From contig NZ_DS990134.1 in NCBI RefSeq assembly GCF_000187895.1, positions 310,001-374,000 on the forward strand: a DNA stretch of 64,000 nucleotides. The letters run 5' to 3'. This DNA is from Phocaeicola plebeius DSM 17135 (GTDB taxonomy: Bacteria; Bacteroidota; Bacteroidia; Bacteroidales; Bacteroidaceae). Both the position numbers and the translations under genes were made by a program. Below the pieces are notes generated by a model. The model had not been told where the DNA came from. It saw nothing but the letters and a program-made list of their open reading frames with translations, and did no database searches. Of this stretch, positions 16,510 to 26,096 are shown in pieces. Within the stretch, counting starts at the first letter, position 1, and every line of letters starts with the position of its first letter.

Positions 16510-19086
16510 TTAATCCTTCAGGCTGCTCATTCTCATTTGTAAATCGTTTTCATCCAGGCAAAGCACGTCGCGCGCCTTGCTACCGTTGGCCGGACCTACG
16601 ATGCCCGCCTTTTCCAGCTGGTCCATGATGCGTCCCGCACGGTTGTAGCCGATGGAGAATTTACGCTGAATCAGCGAAGTGGAACCCTGCTGGTGGTAGA
16701 TGACCAGACGAGCCGCTTCTTCAAAGAGCGGGTCCAGACGGTTCATGTCCACGTCGGCTGCACTGCTGGGTTCTGCATTCTCATCCACATATTCCGGCAG
16801 CATGAAGGCCGTAGGATAACCCTGCTGCTTGCCGATGAATTCCGCGATGCGTTCCACTTCCGGCGTATCGACAAACGCACACTGCACGCGCACCGGATCA
16901 TTTCCTTGCAGGTACAGCATGTCACCCTTACCGATGAGCTGCTGGGCACCCGGACGGTCCAGAATGGTACGTGAGTCCATCATGGAAGCCACACGGAAAG
17001 CCACACGCGCCGGGAAGTTGGCCTTGATGGTACCCGTAATGATGTTCGTAGTCGGACGTTGGGTAGCGATGATGGCGTGGATACCCACCGCACGGGCCAG
17101 CTGGGCAATACGGCAGATAGGCAGTTCCACCTCCTTGCCGGCTGTCATGATCAGGTCGCCGAACTCATCAATGATGATGACAATGTAAGGCAGGAAGCGG
17201 TGACCGTTCTCCGGATTCAGCTGACGGTTGATAAACTTCGCGTTATATTCCTTGATGTTACGGCATCCCGCGTTCTGCAAGAGTTTGTAACGGTTGTCCA
17301 TTTCCACACACAACGAGTTCAGGGTCTGTACCACTTTCGTCACGTCGGTGATGATGGCATCCTCTCCGTCGGGCAACTTGGCCAGGAAGTGACGCTCAAT
17401 CGGCGCATAGATGGCAAATTCCACCTTCTTCGGGTCGATGATGACGAACTTCAGTTCACTGGGGTGCTTCTTGTAGAGCAGGGAAGTCACGATAGCATTC
17501 AGTCCCACAGACTTACCTTGACCTGTCGCACCGGCCACCAGCATGTGGGGCGCCTTGGCCAGATCCACCATGAACACCTCATTGGTAATGGTCTTTCCGA
17601 GTGCCACCGGCAGGTCGAACGTGGTTTCCTGGAACTTCTTGCTGGTCAGGATAGAACTCATGGGTACGATGTGCGGGTTCGCGTTCGGCACCTCGATACC
17701 AATGGTACCCTTGCCCGGAATCGGGGCGATGATACGGATACCCAGTGCCGAAAGACTCAGAGCGATGTCGTCTTCCAGGTTACGGATTTTCGAGATACGT
17801 ACCCCTTCTGCCGGCGTAATCTCATATAAGGTAATGGTCGGACCCACACTGGCCTTGATGGAACTGATTTCAATGCCGAAGCTGCGCAGCACCTTGATGA
17901 TGCGGTTCTTGTTGGCATTCTGTTCCTCCATGTCGATGTCCGGCTCATCGTTCTGATACGTATTCAGCAAGTCGAGGGTAGGGAAGCGGTAAAACTCCAG
18001 ATCCAGACGCGGGTTATACGGTTGCGATACGTCTCCCCGGTAAGCCTGATCTTCTTCTTTGGTATCGTTACTGACCTCAAATGCCGGCTCCTCTTCTTCC
18101 TTTTCGAAGTCTTCCTCCAGGGCCGGCTTCACCTCAAAAGGGTGCTTCTTCTCATCCTCTTCCTCGGTATCAATGGGCAGGTCGATGACGCGCTCCGGTG
18201 CCGGTTCCTCTTTTACGACCACCTTCTCCGGTTCCTCCTTTATAGGTTCAGCCGCTTTCTCCGGTTCTTTCTGCGGAGTCTCTTCCTCTTCTTTCTGTTT
18301 CGGTTTCCGGTGCGTCCAGCTCTTCCAGAAACTTTCTTTCTTTTCCTTCTTATCCGATTCGTCCTCCGCAACGGTCGTTTCCGCTTCGTCCACTACCGGC
18401 TTCCGGTAAGTCGGCTCCGGCTGGGGAGTTACTTCCTCTGCCATGGCTGCGTTATTGCCCTTTTGCGGATGCAGTGCCTTTCTCACCACGCCCATGGTCT
18501 GTCGGGTCAGTGCCACGCCGAACAATATAGCCGTAGCCAGTAGCACCAGAATCAATCCCGGCACACCGATTTGCGAGCGAATCCACAGGCTCACGTTATA
18601 GCCATGCAGTCCCCCCGGATAAATATAAGAATCTTCCAGCAGTCCCCCGAATGCAAATCCCAGGGTGATAGAGAGCCACACCATCACCGTGGCACAGCCT
18701 AAGAACCAGTAACGGATGCGGAATTCATACGCCTTCATCAGCTTCATGCCGGCCACCACCAGAAAGATGATGATGCAGTAAGCCGAAAACCCGAAGCAGT
18801 CGTTAATCAGGAATTGCGCCAGCTGCGCTCCCCGTGCTCCGGCATAGTTCTGTATGCGGTTGCCCGTTTCCAGCAGCTCCGACGGGTTGGGATGCGACAG
18901 AATGCTCTGGTCATTTCCTCCCGTAAAGAAGAACGAGCTGAAAGCCAGCAGCAAGTACACGCCAAAGATTACAAAAAGCAGTCCGATAACGAACCCCGTA
19001 GTTTCACTTTTAAGAATAGTCCATGTTTTTCCGGCCATGGCAGCCGCTTTTCCACTTTTGCTTGTATCTGTTTTTTTTGTTTGCAT
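16510..19086 (-). CDS. ftsK: DNA translocase FtsK
   Basis: An 858-aa FtsK/SpoIIIE protein that pumps chromosome ends through the division septum and promotes dimer resolution. Four or more membrane segments fill residues about 25-200. A long acidic, glutamate- and lysine-rich linker covers about 215-370. The motor has Walker A VAGATGQGKSVGLNAI (about 510-525), FVIIDPKKVEF and Walker B IVIIIDEFGDLIMTAG. The C-terminal gamma winged-helix domain (about 790-850, ending KARDVLCLDE) reads KOPS-like sequences. It heads a minus-strand pair with the lolA-like gene. Confidence 0.95.
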   Translation of the reverse strand: MQTKKTDTSKSGKAAAMAGKTWTILKSETTGFVIGLLFVIFGVYLLLAFSSFFFTGGNDQSILSHPNPSELLETGNRIQNYAGARGAQLAQFLINDCFGFSAYCIIIFLVVAGMKLMKAYEFRIRYWFLGCATVMVWLSITLGFAFGGLLEDSYIYPGGLHGYNVSLWIRSQIGVPGLILVLLATAILFGVALTRQTMGVVRKALHPQKGNNAAMAEEVTPQPEPTYRKPVVDEAETTVAEDESDKKEKKESFWKSWTHRKPKQKEEEETPQKEPEKAAEPIKEEPEKVVVKEEPAPERVIDLPIDTEEEDEKKHPFEVKPALEEDFEKEEEEPAFEVSNDTKEEDQAYRGDVSQPYNPRLDLEFYRFPTLDLLNTYQNDEPDIDMEEQNANKNRIIKVLRSFGIEISSIKASVGPTITLYEITPAEGVRISKIRNLEDDIALSLSALGIRIIAPIPGKGTIGIEVPNANPHIVPMSSILTSKKFQETTFDLPVALGKTITNEVFMVDLAKAPHMLVAGATGQGKSVGLNAIVTSLLYKKHPSELKFVIIDPKKVEFAIYAPIERHFLAKLPDGEDAIITDVTKVVQTLNSLCVEMDNRYKLLQNAGCRNIKEYNAKFINRQLNPENGHRFLPYIVIIIDEFGDLIMTAGKEVELPICRIAQLARAVGIHAIIATQRPTTNIITGTIKANFPARVAFRVASMMDSRTILDRPGAQQLIGKGDMLYLQGNDPVRVQCAFVDTPEVERIAEFIGKQQGYPTAFMLPEYVDENAEPSSAADVDMNRLDPLFEEAARLVIYHQQGSTSLIQRKFSIGYNRAGRIMDQLEKAGIVGPANGSKARDVLCLDENDLQMRMSSLKD

Positions 19087-19114
19087 GATGATTCGAATTA
19101 GCTAAACATACGTG

Positions 19115-19122
19115 CAAATGTA
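19115..19122 (-). promoter_or_regulatory. -7 box of ftsK
   Basis: Minus strand TACATTTG, matching TAnnTTTG, 28 bp before the ftsK ATG. It is back to back with the promoter of the divergent gene (19155-19162). Confidence 0.5.
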
Positions 19123-19154
19123 CGAATAAAACTAGAACTGAGAAATTTTTTTTG

Positions 19155-19162
19155 TACCTTTG
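19155..19162 (+). promoter_or_regulatory. -7 box of the DUF5063 gene
   Basis: TACCTTTG matches TAnnTTTG. With transcription starting near 19170, translation should begin at the ATG at 19176 or 19182 rather than at an upstream codon. Confidence 0.55.
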
Positions 19163-19175
19163 CGCTTCAATTAGC

Positions 19176-19799
19176 ATGATTATGGAAGAAAAAAATTCTC
19201 AAGTAATATTCGATAAAAATGCGGTCGAGTTCGTGACAGTGGCTGCCGAGTTCTGTGGTTTTTTGGAGCGTGTTTCCGATATGCGCTGTCGGGATTTTGT
19301 CGACAAGTGCCTGAAACTCCTTCCCCTTTTATACCTGAAGGCTTCGCTGCTTCCTGCTTGCGAGCGGATGGAAGAAGCCGATCCAGAAACCTTCGTGACC
19401 GAGACCGATTACGAAGTGCTTCGCGGCTCCATCGCTTCTCTTCTGGGCGAATACGATGACTACCTCGAAGTGTTCCTCGATGACATGGCCTATAGTGATA
19501 CTCCCATTCATCAGAACATTTCCGAAAGCCTGGCCGACATTTACCAGCCTGTCAAGGATTTCATCTGCGTGTTCCAGTTGGGCCTGGAGCACACCATGAA
19601 CGATTCTCTGGCCATCTGCCGTGAACTCTTCGCCGAGTTCTGGGGACAGCGCCTGGTCAATGTGATGCGTGCCCTTCACGATGTGAAGTACCGCCAGCTG
19701 GCACACGGCAGCCAGGAGGAGGAAGATTCCGCACTCTACGAAGACAACTGCACCGAAGAAGAACTCTACGAAGGCCTTGATATGGGCGACGACGAATAA
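19176..19799 (+). CDS. DUF5063 domain protein
   Basis: A soluble acidic protein of about 207 aa. The segment FVTVAAEFCGFLERV at the start and the helical, acidic character match the DUF5063 family, which in Bacteroidetes commonly precedes an RNase D-like exonuclease and an RlmI-like methyltransferase, as here. There is no signal or membrane segment. The C-terminus is very acidic. Function is unknown; the neighbours point to RNA metabolism. Confidence 0.75.
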   Translation: MIMEEKNSQVIFDKNAVEFVTVAAEFCGFLERVSDMRCRDFVDKCLKLLPLLYLKASLLPACERMEEADPETFVTETDYEVLRGSIASLLGEYDDYLEVFLDDMAYSDTPIHQNISESLADIYQPVKDFICVFQLGLEHTMNDSLAICRELFAEFWGQRLVNVMRALHDVKYRQLAHGSQEEEDSALYEDNCTEEELYEGLDMGDDE

Positions 19800-19818
19800 C
19801 CCTAAACCCGTAAACTGA

Positions 19819-20460
19819 ATGGTAGAACTACAGAGTAAAATAGATAAGAAAATCGTTGCGGAGTTACCCAAAGTCTCTTTCCCCGGTCGCATCTTCGTAA
19901 TCTACACCGAGGCCGAGGCCCGCAAGGCCATTGATTACCTCAATACCCATGTACTGGTGGGAGTGGACACCGAAACACGTCCTTCTTTCCGGAAGGGAGC
20001 CGTCAACAAGGTGGCCCTCTTGCAGGTCTCTACTTACGACACCTGCTTCCTGTTCCGTCTGAATCACCTCGGGCTGCCGGATTTCCTGGAAGAATTTCTC
20101 CAGAACGACGTGCTCAAAATCGGTCTGTCGCTGAAAGACGATTTCGCCATGCTCCGCCGCCGCAACCAGAAAGACCCGCGCATGGGCAACTGGGTGGAAC
20201 TGCAGGACTACGTGGCCTCTTTCGGCATCGAAGAAAAGAGCCTCCAGAAAATCTATGCCCTTCTTTTCCAGGAAAAGATTTCCAAGAGCCAGCGCCTGTC
20301 CAACTGGGAGGCCGACACCCTGACCGAGGCACAGCAGCTTTATGCCGCCACCGATGCCTGGGCCTGCGTACGCATCTACCAGTACCTGGAAGAGCTTCGC
20401 CTTTCGGGCAAGTATCGCGTGATACGCACGGAAGCCCCTGAACACATTCTCGAAGATTAA
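19819..20460 (+). CDS. 3'-5' exonuclease (RNase D-like, DEDD family)
   Basis: A 213-aa single-domain DnaQ-like exonuclease. Exo I is VGVDTETRPSF (D and E), the second motif lies around LKIGLSLKDDFAML, and Exo III is YAATDAWACVRIYQYL with Y four residues before the last catalytic D (DEDDy type). It is similar to the catalytic domain of RNase D but lacks HRDC domains. It is 20 bp from the DUF5063 gene and 18 bp from the methyltransferase gene, so the three are probably co-transcribed. Confidence 0.88.
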   Translation: MVELQSKIDKKIVAELPKVSFPGRIFVIYTEAEARKAIDYLNTHVLVGVDTETRPSFRKGAVNKVALLQVSTYDTCFLFRLNHLGLPDFLEEFLQNDVLKIGLSLKDDFAMLRRRNQKDPRMGNWVELQDYVASFGIEEKSLQKIYALLFQEKISKSQRLSNWEADTLTEAQQLYAATDAWACVRIYQYLEELRLSGKYRVIRTEAPEHILED

Positions 20461-20477
20461 TCACTTAAACCATACAA

Positions 20478-21665
20478 ATGAGCTATAAGAAAGTATTTCT
20501 CAAACCCGGAAAGGAAGAATCGCTCAAGCGTTTTCATCCCTGGGTCTTTTCCGGCGCCATTGCCCGCGTGGAAGGAGAGCCGGAAGAAGGTGAAGTAGTA
20601 GATGTTTACACCTCCAAGAAAGAATTCATTGCCTGCGGACATTTCCAGATTGGCAGCATCGCCGTGCGTGTGCTTTCCTTCCGTCAGGAACCCATCGACC
20701 ATGCGTTCTGGGTACGCCGCCTGCAGGTGGCCAAAGACCTCCGCTGTGCCTTGGGCGTGCTGGGCAATCCTCAGAACAATACTTACCGTCTGGTACACGG
20801 CGAGGGCGATAACCTGCCCGGACTGATTATCGACGTGTACGACCATACCGCCGTAATGCAGGCACACTCTGCCGGCATGCACCTCGATCGTATGGCGGTG
20901 GCCGAAGCCCTCGAAGAAGTGATGGGCGACGTCATCCAGCACATCTATTATAAATCAGAAACCACACTGCCCTTCAAGGCCGACCTGCTGGCTACTGAAA
21001 ACGGCTTCCTCAAAGGCGGAAGTCCGGAGAACGTGGCCATGGAGAACGGACTGAAGTTCCACGTAGACTGGCTCAAGGGACAGAAGACCGGTTTCTTCGT
21101 CGACCAGCGTGAGAACCGTGCCCTGCTGGAACGCTATGCCAAGGGCCGTAACGTGCTCAACATGTTCTGCTATACCGGCGGCTTCTCGTTCTATGCCATG
21201 AGGGGAGGAGCTAACCTCGTTCACTCGGTAGACAGCTCAGCCAAAGCCATCGACCTGACCAATGAGAACGTATCCCTCAACTTCCCCGGCGATACCCGCC
21301 ACCAGGCCTTTGCGGAAGATGCCTTCAAGTTCCTCGACCGCATGGGCGACCAGTACGACTTGATTATCCTCGACCCGCCGGCCTTTGCCAAGCATCGCGA
21401 TGCCCTGCGCAATGCCCTTCGCGGTTACACCAAACTCAATGCCAAGGCCTTCGAAAAGATACGTCCGGGCGGCATCCTCTTCACCTTCTCCTGTTCGCAG
21501 GTGGTGAACAAGCAGGACTTCCGTAACGCCGTATTTACCGCCGCTGCACAGAGCGGACGCAGCGTGCGCATCCTTCACCAGCTCACCCAGCCGGGCGACC
21601 ATCCGGTCAACATCTACCATCCGGAAGGCGAATACCTCAAGGGACTGGTGCTTTACGTAGAATAA
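20478..21665 (+). CDS. Class I SAM-dependent rRNA methyltransferase (RlmI/RlmK type)
   Basis: A 395-aa protein with an N-terminal PUA RNA-binding domain (about 1-75; LKRFHPWVFSGAI) and a Rossmann methyltransferase domain. The latter has NMFCYTGGFSFYAMRGGA (SAM-binding motif I), VDSSAKAIDLTNEN and the catalytic-region LDPPAFAKHRDAL. RlmI makes m5C1962 in E. coli 23S rRNA; the substrate here is inferred from family. It is the last gene of the DUF5063-exonuclease-methyltransferase group. Confidence 0.88.
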   Translation: MSYKKVFLKPGKEESLKRFHPWVFSGAIARVEGEPEEGEVVDVYTSKKEFIACGHFQIGSIAVRVLSFRQEPIDHAFWVRRLQVAKDLRCALGVLGNPQNNTYRLVHGEGDNLPGLIIDVYDHTAVMQAHSAGMHLDRMAVAEALEEVMGDVIQHIYYKSETTLPFKADLLATENGFLKGGSPENVAMENGLKFHVDWLKGQKTGFFVDQRENRALLERYAKGRNVLNMFCYTGGFSFYAMRGGANLVHSVDSSAKAIDLTNENVSLNFPGDTRHQAFAEDAFKFLDRMGDQYDLIILDPPAFAKHRDALRNALRGYTKLNAKAFEKIRPGGILFTFSCSQVVNKQDFRNAVFTAAAQSGRSVRILHQLTQPGDHPVNIYHPEGEYLKGLVLYVE

Positions 21666-21693
21666 TCCCTTTCGGAAAAGAGCTAAAATAAAA

Positions 21694-21745
21694 GAAGCTG
21701 TTTCACACCGCCGGAATGCTCCGTGCGTGAAACAGCTTCTTTTTT
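21694..21745. terminator. Bidirectional terminator between convergent genes
   Basis: GAAGCTGTTTCAC (21694-21706) pairs perfectly with GTGAAACAGCTTC (21727-21739). T residues follow on the plus strand and A residues precede the left arm, so it can stop transcription from both the methyltransferase gene and the minus-strand HAD gene. Confidence 0.88.
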
Positions 21746-21761
21746 CTCCTCAGGATATCTT

Positions 21762-22217
21762 TTATCCAAACAGTCTGCCCAGCAGGCTCTGTTTCTTTTT
21801 CTTTTCTTGTTTCCGTTTTTCTACTGCTTCTCCCAGCTTGTCGTCCAAGGTTTCATCTACCAGATCGGCCAATTTGAGACGGTAGTGAATAATACGGTAA
21901 ATACTGTTCCAATCAAATAAACCGCCCACATTACGGTCGTCGATAAATACATCCGCTTTCAGTTTTCTGGAGAAATACTGATGTCCGGCCTGTTCTTCCG
22001 GATAGTTCGTATTTACCGCATAAAATTCCAATCCTCGCTGACGGCAAAACTCCACTGCCTCGTCGAGCAGTTCATTCTCTCTTACAGACCACAGAATCAG
22101 TCGGTGTCCTTCTTCTTGCAATTTCTTCAGCGTGTCTATTGCAAAAGGAATTTCCTTTCCGATTGCCGGGTAGCGGTGTTCCACAATCGTTCCGTCAAAA
22201 TCAACAGCTATAATCAT
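21762..22217 (-). CDS. HAD-superfamily hydrolase
   Basis: A 151-aa haloacid-dehalogenase-type phosphatase. The N-terminal MIIAVDFDGTIVEHRYP holds the nucleophile and acid aspartates (D-F-D-G-T), LILWSVR the motif II position, and DVFIDDRNVGG the metal-binding acidic motif. The C-terminus is lysine-rich (KRKQEKKKKQ). It resembles a small Bacteroides HAD protein family with no cap domain. It follows the glycosylphosphotransferase gene by 25 bp; the substrate is unknown. Confidence 0.82.
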   Translation of the reverse strand: MIIAVDFDGTIVEHRYPAIGKEIPFAIDTLKKLQEEGHRLILWSVRENELLDEAVEFCRQRGLEFYAVNTNYPEEQAGHQYFSRKLKADVFIDDRNVGGLFDWNSIYRIIHYRLKLADLVDETLDDKLGEAVEKRKQEKKKKQSLLGRLFG

Positions 22218-22242
22218 ATCTATTCTTATTTAATGTTGTTAG

Positions 22243-23652
22243 TTAGTACGCATTCTTTTCACCGTGCAGGGCATTGGCCACGGTCTTGTAGATAATGAAC
22301 AAGTCCAGTCCGAAGCTCCAGTGTTCAATGTACCAGATATCTCCGCGCACGCGGCCCTCCATGTCCTTCAGTTCCTTGGTTTCCCCACGGAAGCCCGTCA
22401 CCTGGCTCCAGCCTGTAATACCCGGCTTCACGAAATGCCGCACCATGTACTTGTTGATCAGTTTTGAATATTCCTCCGTATGCTTCAGCATGTGCGGGCG
22501 TGGTCCTACGATACTCATGTCACCCAGCAGCACGTTGATAAACTGCGGCAGTTCATCGATGTTCGTCTTACGCATGATGTTTCCCCAGCGTGTCTTGCGC
22601 GGGTCATCCTTGGTCGCCTGCAGTGTGTCGGCCTGTGCGTTCACCTTCATGCTACGGAACTTGTAACAATAAAACTCCTTGTCGTTCAGTCCGTTTCGTT
22701 TCTGCTTGAAGAACACAGGGCCCGGCATGGTTATTTTCGTCACAATGGTCACGATTACCAGAATGATAGGGAAGAACGTACACAGGAACAGCAGTGAGAA
22801 CACGATGTCGAACGTCCGTTTCAGAATCTTGTTTCCGGTCTTGCTCAGCGGGTCCGGTCGCAGGCTCAGGAAAGGCACATTACCCAGCATGTTGAAGTAC
22901 ACGCGGTTGTGCAGGTAGTTATAAATATTCGGCACACTGTAAAAATGCACCAGATGGTTCTCGCAGTAATTAATCAGCGAACGGATAATCACATGTTCCT
23001 TTGAAGGCAGACAGCAGAACAGATAATGCGTATTTCCGTTCTTTTCCAGATATTCTTCTACCTCCTGAGGCTGTCCCAGGTACGGACATTCCTGTGGAAA
23101 TTCCGGATTAGGCTGGAAGTCGAAATATCCGTTTACACGGTATCCTGCCCAACTTTGACTTGCCAGTTCGTGATACAACTCTCGATTGTTCTCCGAACTA
23201 CCAACCAATACTACGTACCGTATATTTCCTCCTCTAGAACGATATTTTTTCAACCCCCATCTCATGGTAATACGGAAGATAGCCAGACAGAGGAATAACA
23301 ATATCAGAAAGGTTAGGTAAAAATAAGAGAAAGAGTCCATAAAATCCCCGAGTCGGAGTATTACCCCTGACAGTATGCCAAAGAAAACCGTACTTCTCAG
23401 TACCCTTCCCAGGATTTGATAGGAGTAAACCTTTCGTCGGTAAAGCACTACGCCAATTTGCATGGCCGAAACAAAATAGCACAACATCACCGTCAGGATA
23501 ACTTGTAAATGTGGTGCTTTCAGAATTTGATGCCACGGTGTATTTTCCGTAGCAAGAAACAATACATAAAACAACGCCCCAGTGATAAGTGTTTCACAAG
23601 TTACAATAAATAAACTGGACCATCCGTTGTATGTATCATACTTTGTTCTCAT
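22243..23652 (-). CDS. Polyprenyl glycosylphosphotransferase (WcaJ/WbaP-like)
   Basis: A 469-aa membrane enzyme expected to start surface polysaccharide units by moving sugar-1-phosphate, probably glucose or galactose, onto undecaprenyl phosphate. Hydrophobic segments near residues 12-30, 45-65, 80-100 and 105-130 form the N-terminal membrane part, followed by a CoA-binding-like domain (VVLVGSSENNRELYHEL). The C-terminal bacterial sugar transferase domain starts at about 275 (KRTFDIVFSLLFL) with FFKQKRNGLNDKEFYCYKFR and GDMSIVGPRPHML. The exact sugar cannot be read from sequence. Confidence 0.9.
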   Translation of the reverse strand: MRTKYDTYNGWSSLFIVTCETLITGALFYVLFLATENTPWHQILKAPHLQVILTVMLCYFVSAMQIGVVLYRRKVYSYQILGRVLRSTVFFGILSGVILRLGDFMDSFSYFYLTFLILLFLCLAIFRITMRWGLKKYRSRGGNIRYVVLVGSSENNRELYHELASQSWAGYRVNGYFDFQPNPEFPQECPYLGQPQEVEEYLEKNGNTHYLFCCLPSKEHVIIRSLINYCENHLVHFYSVPNIYNYLHNRVYFNMLGNVPFLSLRPDPLSKTGNKILKRTFDIVFSLLFLCTFFPIILVIVTIVTKITMPGPVFFKQKRNGLNDKEFYCYKFRSMKVNAQADTLQATKDDPRKTRWGNIMRKTNIDELPQFINVLLGDMSIVGPRPHMLKHTEEYSKLINKYMVRHFVKPGITGWSQVTGFRGETKELKDMEGRVRGDIWYIEHWSFGLDLFIIYKTVANALHGEKNAY

Positions 23653-23736
23653 AACTATTTAAATTTAAGAATGTGTTTCGTAAATTAATGATATATTTTT
23701 TCCCTTCTAAATTTCTATCTAAGTTTTATAGTTTGC

Positions 23737-24186
23737 TTAGAATTTTGTCAGTTCCAGTCGGGCGTAATCCGATTGTAAGGTCATTTTCTTTCCGTTGCAG
23801 TATTCGATATCGAAAACGGTTTCCTGTTGATTTCCGATACCAAAGTGTTTCAGCTTTTCTACTGGAGCATCCTGTCCGTTATCACCAGTAGATTTTCTCA
23901 CTTTAAAATCTTTTACCACAAGCTGTGTTTCCCCGTTGCGGTATTCCGTACGTCCTATATAAGCTCCATATCCTTTTGAGCCGTTTTTTTCGGCCACCTC
24001 CGTCACCATGCGGGTAATGCTGTAATACAGTCTTTCACATTCCACGGTTTCCCCTGTTTCCGTCACAGTGAATCGTTCCAGTATCCAAAACCCCTCCACG
24101 TTACTGTTTATCGGTGCTTTTTTACATCCGGCTGCACCGGCAAGCAGTCCGGCAGCCGTAATGAGCATATATATCCATTTTTTCAT
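23737..24186 (-). CDS. Lipocalin-like lipoprotein
   Basis: A 149-aa protein with a lipoprotein signal: LITAAGLLAGAAGC gives a lipobox cysteine at about residue 21. The mature part starts with KKAPINSNVEGFWILERFTV, like lipocalin-type small beta-barrel lipoproteins of Bacteroides. Its ATG overlaps the end of the wzi-like gene by 4 bp, so the two are translationally coupled and a role near capsule export is inferred. No ligand can be named. Confidence 0.6.
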   Translation of the reverse strand: MKKWIYMLITAAGLLAGAAGCKKAPINSNVEGFWILERFTVTETGETVECERLYYSITRMVTEVAEKNGSKGYGAYIGRTEYRNGETQLVVKDFKVRKSTGDNGQDAPVEKLKHFGIGNQQETVFDIEYCNGKKMTLQSDYARLELTKF

Positions 24187-25682
24187 TTTCCCAGTCCTCC
24201 TGTTTTTCTAAGTGTAATCATGCCTCCCGTGCTGTTTCCCAGGTAATTCCCCCGGTCCACTCCCAGTGTGGCGCTCAGGCTCCATCCCTTGGCCCATTGC
24301 GGTATATAAGTCACCTCGGCCATGCTGCTGAACTGCTTCCGCATCTTGTCTAGCGGGTAAGCATATGAGCCCCAGTGACGGGCATACGAAGCCATGATTC
24401 TCCATTTCCATTCCTCCGTCGGATTTCCGGATAGGCCCACATGTTGCGCTTTCATTCGGTTACTTTTGAAGCGGATTCTTACGTCTTTGTTATAAATCGG
24501 TCCTGCCAGCAGCGGATTGCCGATGCCCTGTCCGTAGTGCTGCCAGGCCTGATAGATATAGTGGTTATAATAATCATCCCCACCGCTCATCTGCAAGTCC
24601 GAGAAAGAGCCCCAGAAACCGTCATACAGAATCGGTCCCGATGAGTCCTTTGTGCTGATCCCTTCCCATAACACGGCCGATACCCACTTGTTTTTAGGCA
24701 GATACAGCTCGATGCCCAGCTGTCCGTCCTTCCAGCGTCCGTATTCCCAGAACATCTGCGAGTGATCTTCGAAATAATGATCCAGCGTAGCCCTAACCTT
24801 CCAGTCGCCGAAGTAATAATTCAGTGCGAAGTTCCAGCTTCCCAGCATGTTTCCTTCCACGTTCACCTGTTCTCCTTCCGGAGTATCGTCTCCGCCGGCA
24901 GTAGGGAACAAAGCATGCCAGTACGCTTTCAGTCCGTCGGGCATGTCAATGGTCTGTTCAGATTCCCCGTTGGCCAGCTTCTTGTACTGGTCGCCTCCGA
25001 ACTGTGTGGCCATATACAGGCCGAATTCAAATTCCAGGGGCAGCTTCTCCTTGTTTCCCAGGCGGAACATCAGCGACTTGCTGTGATACATCACCTTTTT
25101 GGCAAATAGCTGGTTGGCAGCAGTGAAATCCTCCTGCCAGCTACCGTCTGTAAACATTCCGTAAGCCAGATGCCCTTTGAAAGCCAGCCAGTTTCGTGTG
25201 CCCGGTATAGCCAGGTAATTCTTAATTTCCCCTCTGATTTGCGGAATTGGCCGCATGTTCGGTCCTTCCGCCATCCATCCGCTGGTCAGTTCACTGTTTT
25301 TCTCCAGTGGGAATCCCATTCTTTCCTTACTTCCTATGCTGAGTGTCAACATTTTCCATGAAAAGTCCGCATACGCTTGTTGAATCCAGAAGTCCGACGT
25401 CTGTTTTACGCCTCCTGCCAGGTCCAGTCCGGCATCAATACGCCATCCTCTGTTCAACTTCTTGTTCCATTCTATTCCCGCCCTCAGGTATCCGCTGTTC
25501 GGCTTTTCACTTTCCATTCCAAACCGGTTCGCCGTCAGCCAGAGTGGGGCATACGTTCCCGTCGATGCAGTGGCAGTAGCTTCTACCCGATAGTGGAATT
25601 CTTGTGGATTTTCTTGAGCCGCAGCAGGAATTGTCAGGGCCATAAATAACAATGATTTCAATAAACTCATGTTCGCAAACAT
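24183..25682 (-). CDS. Wzi-family capsule assembly outer-membrane protein
   Basis: A protein of up to 499 aa with a signal peptide (SLLKSLLFMALTIPAAAQ). Translation may begin at 25682 or at the ATG at 25670. The mature part, with TGTYAPLWLTANRFGM at its start, RIDAGLDLAGG and the alternating aromatic pattern throughout, fits the Wzi capsule assembly family. Wzi is an 18-stranded beta barrel that anchors capsular polysaccharide at the cell surface. It is followed by the coupled lipoprotein gene. Confidence 0.8.
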   Translation of the reverse strand: MFANMSLLKSLLFMALTIPAAAQENPQEFHYRVEATATASTGTYAPLWLTANRFGMESEKPNSGYLRAGIEWNKKLNRGWRIDAGLDLAGGVKQTSDFWIQQAYADFSWKMLTLSIGSKERMGFPLEKNSELTSGWMAEGPNMRPIPQIRGEIKNYLAIPGTRNWLAFKGHLAYGMFTDGSWQEDFTAANQLFAKKVMYHSKSLMFRLGNKEKLPLEFEFGLYMATQFGGDQYKKLANGESEQTIDMPDGLKAYWHALFPTAGGDDTPEGEQVNVEGNMLGSWNFALNYYFGDWKVRATLDHYFEDHSQMFWEYGRWKDGQLGIELYLPKNKWVSAVLWEGISTKDSSGPILYDGFWGSFSDLQMSGGDDYYNHYIYQAWQHYGQGIGNPLLAGPIYNKDVRIRFKSNRMKAQHVGLSGNPTEEWKWRIMASYARHWGSYAYPLDKMRKQFSSMAEVTYIPQWAKGWSLSATLGVDRGNYLGNSTGGMITLRKTGGLGK

Positions 25683-25702
25683 TCACTAATAAATATTTAT
25701 TG

Positions 25703-25710
25703 CAAAGATA
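25703..25710 (-). promoter_or_regulatory. -7 box of the wzi-like gene
   Basis: Minus strand TATCTTTG, matching TAnnTTTG, 20 bp before the first ATG. With the next base it reads CTATCTTTGC, nine of ten to the CTnDOT-type attB consensus GTANNTTTGC. Confidence 0.5.
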
Positions 25711-26096
25711 GAAAGAACTCGCAAAAAAACGGCAAAATTTGGATAAATAAAGTAAGTGTTTGGTATTGAGGAGAGTTAAGCCAAATTCTTCTATACCTTT
25801 CCAAATCGCTAAAATGCAGGATAATGAAAGGTTAAGAGAAAGATTTGCTACTTATCCGTTACCTTTTTTAGCCCCGGATAATCCGGCAAAATAACGCTTG
25901 ACCACCTGCGGTTTTACCGTTCACCATGCAAAGAACCCTATATTTTGCCCGTAAAGATAACCGTTTTTTTCCGTTTTTCATGGAAATACAGGTTATGTTA
26001 CCGGCATCCGGGGTTTTATTCTTTGTTCCGCTATAATTTTCATAACTGTAAATAGCTATATATCAAGTAATTTTGCAACATAAAAAAAATAGAGTT
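25711..26096. other. Left end region of the transposon, no gene
   Basis: About 390 bp between the wzi promoter and the integrase ATG, with no credible coding frame. It should hold attL and integrase arm-type sites. GTAATTTTGC at 26067-26076 matches GTANNTTTGC fully; 21 bp before the ATG, it is equally well the -7 box (TAATTTTG) of the int promoter. Confidence 0.5.
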
